A stretch of 38,468 bases of DNA, taken from NCBI GenBank assembly GCA_000708835.1, contig DF237693.1, forward strand, positions 1 to 38,468. Direction: 5' to 3'. The position numbers and the translations under genes were made by a program. Positions 1-10,800 of this stretch are shown here, in pieces; positions within the stretch are counted from its first letter, which is position 1, and each line of letters starts with the position of its first letter. The notes beneath the pieces are model-generated. The model searched no databases. It saw only the letters and a list, made by a program, of their open reading frames with translations, and was not told the origin of the DNA. The stretch comes from Klebsormidium nitens. Taxonomy: Eukaryota > Streptophyta > Klebsormidiophyceae > Klebsormidiales > Klebsormidiaceae.

Positions 1-1801
1 TGTCTCCTGAACCGTCCTGACTCCTTGACTCCTGAGTCGGAAATCCTGAAAAGATTCTTAGGCCGGGTTGGTTTGGTGGTTTAATAATAGGGTGGGCACC
101 GGGTGGTAACCGACGGGGACTGGCGCCCCGAATAAAGACCGCAAGGCTGCGGACTTGGACGGGAGAGTGTCAATCCAGGAACGCAAAATCCAGTGTCTCC
201 GGACTCCGGACTCCGGAGCACGTAAATTTTGTGATAGGGAGACAAGCCCCTTGTAGGACACATGTATGATCCCCGGTCCCCCTGGCAGGAGTCAGGTTCT
301 TTGGCTCAGCGCGCTTCCTGCTTCGTGAGAGTCTGGACTCTGGTAACGCAAGTGTGCCCTTAAACAGCGGTGTGCCCTAAAATAGGCACGCGGGGGACGG
401 GTAGGGTTAGGTTGGTGGTTAGGGTGGGTTCGGGTGCGGAGCGTGTAAATGGTTGGGTTAGGGCTTTTAGTTTGTTTGGTCGGGGTCTACGGATCTTTGG
501 GCACACTTGAGTTTAATTAAAATACCAGTATCTTCGTGAGTCATGACTTTACCAGCCCTGATTTTCGCCTTTTCCGTCCTTCATGCTGATGCAGCCATCA
601 TTACATGAAGCATTTACTGCTCAACACGTTCTTGTCGAACTTGAAGGTGTGGTGGACGGTGCCAGTGTGAATGGAGCGTTGGAGTCTGGAAGTGGTTGTT
701 TCCGACGTGGCAGTACTAATGCCAGTAATGGCAGACCCAGCTCGAGTAGGGTTTCAAGCAGCAAATTGAAGTTAATTCAAGGGGGCAAGGGGGTGGCAAA
801 GTCCGCAACCGAATGCCACCACTCCAAGCAGCAATGGTTTTCAGGGGTTTGGTGAAGATCGTTTCCAGATTAGATATCCAGCCGTCCCGTAAGAGTTGAT
901 TCCCGCTGAGAAAGGTGTGCCATCCTGCACTTGCAATAAACCACAAGTTAGAGCTTGGGTTGTTGGTGGCCGTGGGGCTGTGAAGTCGTTGGTAAGCTGA
1001 GACTTGGTTGCTCAAACAAGAGGGTAAAGGACGAGAAAGCAGGGTTTTTACCAGGTCGAAAAGACGGAACCCGTGGATGAGCTCCTAACACTCGGCACGC
1101 CGCACTTTCATTATGGATTCAAAGCTCAGCCATCAAGAAAAAACACCGTCAGCTAGTTTATGGGGGGCACTGTTTGGGAAGTGTTGGGGCCGGGGGGGTG
1201 CAAGCATGGAGGATGCAGAGGGAGAGCTGAACCCCCAGAGACAGAGGCAGCGGCTCACGCGAAGGCTCTCGATGCTTTCAAAGTTTGCAGAAGGAAGTGG
1301 GATGGGGGGGAGGTCAGTTCCTCAAAGCCAGTGGAGATGTTTGAGCTGAGGCCATCTCTTGTTTGTGGCTGCTGCTTGACATTCTGAAGGATGGTTGCAT
1401 ATTTGCTTCCTTGATAAACTTCTAGTGAGTTTAGGTTTTCTTCAAATGCTGCAAGACGCCAGGGGCACACATATGTGAACATCTTTGGATCTGGTGACGT
1501 CCCATAGGCTTGCAGTCGTGTCTGTGATGTTGAGCCAGAGTAGAGACGGGGTTGCGACCCTCTGTTGAAATTTGAAACACCAAAGCTCTGATCAACTTGC
1601 TTCTTGCCTTGAATGTAAGCTCTTCAACTGAACATTCCTCACCTCATTCCTCAGAACACCCTGCACCTACCTAAGCTGAGATGGAATGATCAATGAGTTC
1701 AAAAGTCCTTATACCTGAAAATGGTTGACGCAGAAAGAGTGTCCAAAGTTCATTCTGACCAGAGACTGCAAGTTATGCACAGATGTCCTACTTTTCCACC
1801 T
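1..1801. other. Left flank without recognisable gene
   Basis: I find no coding exon here that resembles a known family. Open frames are short on both strands and do not combine through good splice sites. Positions about 400-470 are rich in degenerate GGGTTAGG-like words on the + strand, too irregular to call telomeric. An in-frame TGA at 1802-1804 lies just before the first ATG of the next gene, so if that gene has upstream coding exons they must splice in after this point. A 5' UTR or promoter of the globin-channel gene probably lies here, but no specific element can be supported. Confidence 0.5.
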
Positions 1802-1813
1802 TGACGACCACGT

Positions 1814-4800
1814 ATGTTACTGAGCAAATCACCGTGCCCATGCAGTGCCGCGACAGCTGTCACGCAGCTGCATCTCAGTTTCGAGCGACCCGCCCCGAGT
1901 GCCCACCTGAGAAACATCCCCACCCTGTCCTCTGAGGAGATCGCTCTCATCCAAACCAGCTGGGCTAGGGTCGTGGAAGTGCATGGGATTGGCGCCATCT
2001 CGCTGTTCTATGTGAACTTATTTGCACTGGCGCCCCATCTGGAAGGACTGTTCAAGAGGACCAAGTGAGTGCGTTCACACTGTTGCGAGGCGTCAACGAC
2101 CCGTCTTGAGTGAAGTTGTTTGCACCGGCGGTATACAGAGGGAAAGAAGGTTTAAGAGCTTTGAGGGTTTTATGTACTCATAGCATCAGGACTCGCTGTC
2201 AAAGAGTCTTGCATTCTGAGCACAGAAAAGTGATCTGGATCCAGAAAGACCACGCAAGCTTTCTTTCATATCAACAGACATGCACTGTTCTCCCCCGACA
2301 ACTCCTTGCGGAAACTGAGTCCGTGCTGTGAGAATCTGTCCAACTCTTAGTTTGCGGGGAAGTTGAGTGGGAGTGTAGTTCTTTGAGAAAGACATGTGAA
2401 AGAGTACCTAAGCGTCGTTTCTTGTCATGTGAGACTGGATAATGGATAGCAAGCTCCGCGTTCCAAAAGCGTAAGGTACAATCTGCAGGGGTATTCAAGA
2501 GGCAATGTTCCAGGACATGATGGTCACCCTAATCGATAAGCTGCACGATTGGGAGTGGGTCGTGCACACGCTCGAGGCGTCGGCCATTCGGCACCTGCGC
2601 TACGGCGTATCCGCGTCCATGTTTTCTCCTGTCGGCGAGGTAAGTGTTGAAGTGTTTCTGTGTTATAACTGTTTGAATAATGACTGCTCTTGTGATTCAA
2701 GTTCTGGGGTTTGGGGCATGGATGGTCAGTTCAGACTTTGGGCGCATGCGCTGCGGCACACCCGCGGTTCTGCTCGCCCCAGTCGGCGAGGTATTGTTTG
2801 GATTCTACTGCCTGAGAGATTCTACATGCAGCCTGCACAACTATCAGTTCTTTACTCTCCAGCGGATCAGACTGAGGCCTGTATTTGCGTTTGGTAAGTC
2901 GGGTGTAGAATTTCGTTTCCTGACCTTGCTCAATGAGAAGCTTAGACTGTCTCTGCAGACCTCCTGAGGTCCTCAACCGTGATCAAGATTGACTTCGGCA
3001 TGGGCAAACGAAGAGCGAAGTAACTTTACTATGTGATTTGCCGGTGTTACGGGAAGACGCCCACATAAGGACATGAACGGGGCTCAATTGATCTGATCAT
3101 TCCTCCAGGGTAACGTTAATTTTATACTGGAAGGTAATTGAAGAGGCGTGACTTTCCCAGAGAAAGAAATTTAATCCGCACATGATTTGCAAGGTGGAAT
3201 CTATAATCCGCAGGCTGCTGGATTTTGACCGTTTGTCAAATCCCTGGCGAATCTGATGGAAGTCTGCTTCCAGTCTGAGGGGACCAAACACCCCAGGTAC
3301 ATAGGTTTGCATCCTGAACCATGTGCCAGCAGCCAAAACTCTAATTGCCCCAACCCGAAAATTGGTGGAATCAAAGTCCGAAGGGTCTTGTTTGTAACCC
3401 TTGAATTTTGGGTTGGGGCAAGAAGGGGTTTAGGAGCTATACTGATTGAGGAAGGTTAACCTTGCACAATTGCTCTAACTACTTGATAACTAACCACTAG
3501 ACCAGACCCAATCCGCAGGCCAACCGTGGTCCCCCCAGCGCTCGGGACACTCCATAACGCAATCTAGACCAGTCCATCGACGCGAATTCATCGGACGGCG
3601 CGGAACATGGGTCCGGCTCTCTGAGTGGGGTTTGGTCCCCCGGCTTCCAGTATATCCTCATCAATCTCGTTGTTGCCTACAGGCGCTCCTCAAAACATTG
3701 GACATGGGTTTGGGGGACTACTGGACTCCCGCAACAAAGGCTTCCTGGGTGAAGATGTGGACGGCAATCGTTGCCGTAAGCTGCCCTTCTCTCATCTTCT
3801 TTCTGACGTCCAACGTTTTCTGACCGGCTCCACCCGTCCCGCCAATTGTGGAGTACTCAAGATAACAAGCTGTAAGTGTGAATATCAATTCTGTGGTACA
3901 ACCGGTGCCTCCCATCTACACAAGGAGGGTTTGTCAACCACTTCTTATTCCTCTGCACCAGCCTGGCCGCGTTGTTTGAAGCAGGAAATTAATTAGTCCA
4001 ATAATCTCAGTGCGCGCCCTTCGAGTTTCTAAGCTTAAGAAGTGTTGACCCTTTATTAGGTGCCCAAACGGTTCTCTCCGTGCCACTTATGATGCGGCAC
4101 TTGGCTCAGTCACGAGAAGCAACATACCGGGTTCATTGTTTGACCTGCTGACATCATTGGCTGACATTGCTGTTGTGAGCCGCGGGACTGCTGCTTATCT
4201 GGTTATGCCCAGTCCCGCTTCCTTCACACCAAGTCAGATTAGTCGCAGACCTTGGACCCTTCACTTCTTCTCCCGTGGTTGATGGAACCGCTTGCTTCCG
4301 TTAATCATATGCCAGCGTATGCTTGAGCAGGCAGCCAAACGTTGCGGTTAATCGCCTTGACCCAGAACGGTTGAACTCGCAGGCGGCCAAACCCGGCACT
4401 TAAGGCCCGTAACCTAGAACGGTTGAGTTCCTCTCTCCGCAGGTCATGTCGGCGCATCTGAGGGCTGACGGCCTGACCCGCGCCGTTACGTGCAACAGTT
4501 TCGCTCTAGTCACGGCCGAAGTGGACCCAAAAACACTTTCCGTTTTCGCTCGGCTGATCCGTACTGTGTTCCGTTTCCGTTCAGGTCATGTCGGCGCACT
4601 TGAGGGCCGACGGCCTGACCCGTGCTGTCGCGAACAACAGTTTCGCTCTAGTTACGGCCGAGCTCGAACGCGCGCCTCGGGGGGAACGGGTCCGGTGGAT
4701 GCTAACCAAACTGCCCAGCGGGCTGACCCCCCTGCTCATGGCAATCCGCGACAAGAAGGTTCGCATCGTGAAGTGAGTTCTGCGCAGCTCAAATCTGCGC

Positions 4801-7800
4801 AATCGAAGTTTGTGCTACTGTAGAGTCGCCACCTGCTTTGCATCATCCTGAAAAACCAATCGCGCAGGTCGTATATGCTTTCTGACATTCTGGCAGTCGG
4901 CGCGCGGCGACCGCACCGGTTACCCCCTCCTTTCAGATCTTGCGCAGCCGCATTTGCTGAAGGCTTCAGAACACGGTCAAAAGGCCGTTAAGAGAAAATG
5001 GAGTGACGCGCAGGTACATGCGTATTATATTCTGGCCATCGGCGCCCGCCGATCGCACCGGCTACCATCACCTTGCAGAAATTGCGCACACTCGATCGCT
5101 AACGACATTGAAACATGGTTCAATGAACATTAACAGAAAGCCCGTTAACAAGATACGGGTTAACGCGCAGGTACATGCTGTCGGATATTCTGCATGGCCC
5201 CATTCTGGCCATTGCACCGGCTACCACCACCTTTCAGAGATTGCGCAGACTTAATCGTTTTCAAAGGCCCCGGACAATTTTGGTTTAAAAAGGCCGTTAG
5301 TTACGGACTCACGTGAAAGGGCCAACGTGCAGGTACATGCTTTCGGATATTCTGGCCATCCGCGCCGACCGTACTGGGTACTACTACGGCCGCGCTGAGC
5401 TGTGGGCCGCACACCCGACGATCGTCGGCGAGATTGTCGAGAACGTCCCGACGGCGGTGAAGGAGTTGCTGGACGGCTGCTACTGGCAGAGCGGCCACTC
5501 CTCGGGGGGCCTGAGACGGGTGAGTTGTCAACCCCCCAATATGGGAAACGGGATCATAGGAGCATTCAGCAGGGGGGCTGAAATGAGTGAATCTTAGTCC
5601 ACAAATGTGAAGACGTTCCTGGCAGAGGGGCCATTCCTCGGGGGGCAAGAGACGGGTGAGTCGTCGACCCCCCGGAAATGGGAAGAGAAATCAAAGGGAC
5701 GAGTGCAAGGGGCCCGTTGAAGAGCAACATTCTGGGCAACACCTGAATGTTTCATCGGGTCTGTCAAAAGCATGCTTTACAGGATCTGCTTTTGGTAAAG
5801 GGAATGCGAGCGAGCAGCCAAAACCTGTAGGTGCTCCTTCGATCTGCACGTCGTGTCTCGACGTCCGTTGAGAGTTTTATTTAAGTCGATTCCCTACAGT
5901 GAGAGCAGAAGGGTGCATTGAAGTGGGCTACGGCAAAATTAACCAAGCCGTTTCATCTGCCTTTTTGTTGGCAATCTAAACGCTTTTGAATCAAAAGCGC
6001 ATGGGCGTTACCAAACGCTGGTCGCCAAATGGGTCCCCCAACTCGAAACATTGCCCTTTGACATGAGAAAACCGGGAGCGCAAAGCCAAGATGGATTACC
6101 TTTTCCGCTTACTAGTTGATTGTCGCAGGCAGCTCAGTTTCTTGAATCAACCGATTAGAGCGCGGCTGAAAGCTGCGAAGTGCTTCCTTGTCAGTAAACT
6201 AGGCCTGGCGTCTACTCTTTCGAGCCCATTCTTCCTAGCAATGCAATAATCGAGTTTGTACATTGAGAGCCCTGTAAGTCGCGAGCCTTGGACCAGCTCG
6301 ATCAAGAGACACCGTCGCAGAACTTGCAAGGCAATCAAACCTCGAGGCGTTTCAGAATGTCTCTTCGCTTGAGACTTTAGGTATGTATTCTCGAAGTTAC
6401 GGGCAGGTCATCAAACATTGAGAGCCCGTCTGGAGAACCTCCCGTCACGTCTTCATAACGCCCACAAAACAAAGCTTGCCGCACATTTCTTGAAGAGTCG
6501 CGAGCGTGTAGTCCGAACACTATTCATATGATCCCGGCGCCTCCTCGAGAGTTAACCAGCGACCGATTCAAGGAAACCGTAACCAATTTATCTCAAAAGA
6601 AATTCGACCGAGTCCGGACCAGTCGCTTGTCTTGAAACGACTCGATTATCTCCCTCTAAGAACAAGTAATCGGGGCTGAAAACCAGCCGAAGGCTTCCAG
6701 ATTATCGATGCTCTTGCGGCCGCCCTTTTTCAAAGCCGACACTTCCAAGATTTCGTGGTAAACACTTCAAATTTTTTCCTGTGTCCGTGCATGGCTCAGG
6801 CAAACTTCTACGTCAAAGGCCTTTACGGCAATCCTAACTCAGATTCTGCCTCATAAGAGGCAATAAGGGCTAGAAGCCGACCGAAAACCTCCCCAAATAA
6901 CTGAATGCTGTTGCAGCCGTCTATTCGAAAAGAGACACTGACTTCAAAATCTTTGTGGTAAAAACTTCTCAACATGTCATTGCACAGGCAAACTTCTACA
7001 TCAAAGGCCTTTACGGCGACCCGGACCAGCCCGTGCGAGCCTCTCCGTTGGCTCAGATGCTCAACCTGCGGGGCAACTCGGCGTTCGAGCACCCCGTGAC
7101 TGGGATTATCATCTTCCAGAAGTGGAACATGTTCGGGCGGTCCGCCTTTCTCCGGAGCATGATGCTGGGTTGCGTCGCATTCCTGTTCCTCATTATGGGG
7201 TGAGCAGAACCTGAAACAAACCGCCTTCAAGTTGACACAGGAGTTTTTGGCTGTTAACCATGGATGGTTAGGGGCTGTTTGTGGCTGGTCAGAGACTGGT
7301 TATATGTCCAGCAACCAGACTCGCACCTGAATCAGCCCCGGATCAAGACAAGGTCAAGGCCGGGTTATTTGTTTAGTAACCTGAGACTCAGTCTAATAAT
7401 CAGCCTGGTTAGAAGCCAAAACTTGCTGTGAGACCTTGCAGTTGAATATAAGTAAATGAACGTCTGATCTGCCAACGTTCGACTGGGACTCCTTTCGGGA
7501 TGGATGGACAAACTCTAGTTGTCAACAGCGGGCGGTTTTTCGTCGACGCTAATGTCGAACTCTGCGGAGCCGGCCAAGCTCGTAGTTCAAAACCAAACAC
7601 AAGGCTTGATCCCTTGAAATCCTGTAGATTGCATTGCCCTTGAAACAGAGTCCGTCCCCCCTCAGGTACATCGCGTTGCCTCGCCAGTTAGAGGGCCTCC
7701 CCTTCCGGGCCCTCTTCTGGGCATACGTGATCTCCGATATGATCTCAGAGATCCGGCGCTCTATAGCGGTCGGGTGCATCAAGGCCACCCTTATGGGCGT

Positions 7801-10800
7801 GACCGTGCTTCTGCCCGTGCACTTCCTATCGGTTATGCAATTCGTAAAGCTTATCATGACCTCGCTCGTGTTGGTCTCCATCGGGTTCGAGCACACGTGG
7901 AACAAGGGGGATGGGTGAGTGCCCGTGACATCAGCATCTGAGAGTTCAGCGGTTTGCGGGGACGCTGCGATAAGGATTATTATACCTCAATCCGCGATGG
8001 GCCCTTTTCTGAGAGTCACGATCTGGCACGCCGCGCCGATTCTGTTGGCCTCCGAACCCGTGAAAGGTAGCAACAGAAGGAACCCGAAGGCCCTCGATTG
8101 TAGGAAAGGAGCAGATTGTTGCACTTCTCTCGCGTCCCGTGAACCGTTGGATCCGCACGTAGAAAGAAGCCGCCGACGTTCGTGCTCACTTGTTTGCTAA
8201 AGCGAAAAAGCTACTTCGCATCGCCACATCTCAGTTACGAAATTGCCCCTGTAGAAGGGAATTTGAACCATGCGATGCTTGTATGTCGACCTTTTCGTCT
8301 CGAATCTTTGCCTTGCTGGCGGAACGCGCTTGCACTCGCCAAGACTCACAAAACTGCTCAAATCAGTGGCCTAAAAAGCAAAGCTATCCTGAAGCTCTGC
8401 TTCATGCGTTCCTTGTCTTTCTGCATCCGACACGTGTCAAGACATTTACCACGCGCATCTCCACTGCAGGGTCACGGAGAGCATCTTGATAGCCACCGCC
8501 ACCATAGCGTATTGCTTCCAGATGCTCCATTATTACCTGGCGTCCAACGAGCTATCCTCCTTCGTCTTCACTCTGAGCCGGATGCTATACGACCTCGTCA
8601 AGTTCCTGGCCGTCTTTCTGCTCATATGGATCGGCTTCGCTCTCGCCTTCTACATCCTCTTGCGAACCCAACCCAAAGCGGACGGATCCACCGTCGACTT
8701 TACGGACGTCCACTGGTCATTCACCACTTTCTTCATCATGCTTTTCGGGTAAGCGTATTGATCAAACTCAACTTAACTTACATATATGGTAACCGCACTG
8801 GGACGGTGGGGTTACATTGGAGGCCATTAGGTGTGTAGGGGTGCGGAGCAGGTACTTCCCTGGGTTACGGTTCTTGTTAGCCTGAGCTTATAATCAGCTT
8901 ATAGCGGAGTTGATTTCGGCGCCCACTCGAGCTTCCTGTTTGCACCTGTAAGTTGGAACAAGTGGTTCACGGTAAAGGTGGAGGCAGTGCGGGAAGAGAA
9001 AAAACTGGTATTTTCGGTTTTAAAGATCACGGTTTTAGGGTTTGGCTTTGGTTTGGCGACAAATCATAGACCGCAGGCATTGGTACATCTACTAACTTTG
9101 AGAAAAGGACAACCGGGTTTTCGTTCGAGAGTATCCTTGACCACTGTGAGCGTTTTGATCACAAAGCCTGTGCATTTCCGGCGAGACGTCTTCTGTCTGG
9201 TACAATTTGTAAAGAAACTCAGGAAGTAACTCACACAAAGCATTTTCACGTGCAGCTATGCGGAGTTTGAGTTTCGGCAGATCGAGGACCGGCGTCTACA
9301 GGGCGTGGCGATCGTGCTGTGGTTCATCTACCTGATGCTCGCAAACCTGCTTCTTCTGAACCTTCTGATCGCCCAGTTCTCGACCACTTATGAGGCGGTC
9401 TACAAGGCCAGCTATGCCGTTGCGCTGAGGAAGTGAGGTTTTTCTCCCTTTCCTAGTTTTCCGTAGCAGTACGTTTTTCTAAGTGCGATCATATGCATAA
9501 TATCCCAGTAATTCTCGACCAATCATAAGGCTGCCTACAAGGGCCAGCTATCCTCTTGCGCTGAGGAAGGTTTTCTTCCCTTTCCTTGTTTTCGAATAGC
9601 GTTTACTCTCTCTATATCCTTGTCATAGTTTCCCGTGAACGTGAGTTTCTTCAAGCAGTCAACGTTTCCCCACCTTCTTACAACCTACGGAACAACCGTT
9701 TCCAAAAACAGCTGTGTCATTTGAGTGGAGGAAGTGAGCGCCATCCTAGTCCTTCGTAGGTGGAAGAGACGCTTCTAAAATCAATGTCTGCCGCTAGCTG
9801 ACTTCCTTTCCTTTGCCTCTTGCGGATCCGCCGTCGATCGAACGGGGCCTGGGGCTCAGAGAACAAATTCCTCCAAAAATTCGCGTCTCGTCTGCAATCA
9901 TCTCAACTAGGCGGCACTATATTGAGTTAACCAGCCAAACGGTGTGCTTTCTTGCTGTGGTTCTCCCCGGCCTCTTCGGTTGCCCAAAGCGAGTCGACTG
10001 AAAATCTTCGAGCGGATGCAGACTGCCGGCCGCAATGCTTGACATTTCTTCGTTCACCTCGACTTCTTAGCAATTTCTCCAGCCTCCACGTCATTCGGCT
10101 CTTTGAGTCGGCTGAGATTCAAGCGCACAGAGCGGAAATTTCTTTTCAACCACGCAGACTCGTTGACCAGGAATGCACCGAGTCAGGTCGGAGCCATGAG
10201 ACTCCGTATGGGGATGACGTCTGCCCCGAGCAATTGCAATCGGCCGTTTCCCTGTGATCGATAACACAGATAGTCTTGGCGGTTTACCAGATTGCTTACC
10301 AGACTTGAGTCCCAGGTTACTGGACAACCGACCGGGCTCTAACCTTGTTCTGGGCTTGTTACCGCCCAAATCCGGTTAGGGACATGTAACTACTTCTTAA
10401 CCAGTCCGTAGCCAGCCCATAAACATCCAGGATCAAGGGCCAACTTGTGCTACCTGACGTGGCTTCTTTTCCCGTAACGTGGCTTCTTCTTTGCAGGCTG
10501 TGCAACGAGCTTTTGGCGATTGAGGGGACTCTCTCAGTTGAGGAACGGCGGAAGCACTACAACAGGCTGAAGTTTGACGAGCCGCTGGAGTTTGACGAGT
10601 TCGACATGGGCCCGCCGGGGGGCATCCAGGTACATACGCTATGCCGCTGTGCTGATAAGTTCCTCGCATCCACCGCCTTATGAGGTGTTTGGGTTGGACG
10701 CTCGAGGCGTAAGCTTTGCCTGCTTTTTGTTTGACACAAAATGATACGCAGCCCCGGGTTCGCCTTTCATCAGCGTTTCTATCGTTTGTTACACCGGTTG

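Noticed and set aside
400-470. Interstitial telomere-like GGGTTAGG words
   Set aside because: Irregular spacing and mixed words; no run of a fixed telomeric unit.
1113-1387. Possible upstream coding exon of the fusion gene
   Set aside because: Two overlapping frames with Arg/Glu-rich text but no conserved motif and no clear donor that matches the phase of the globin exon.
4446-4823. 125-residue + frame covering both exon 4 copies
   Set aside because: It reads the second, real copy in the wrong frame; the conserved peptide is in the frame beginning at 4585.
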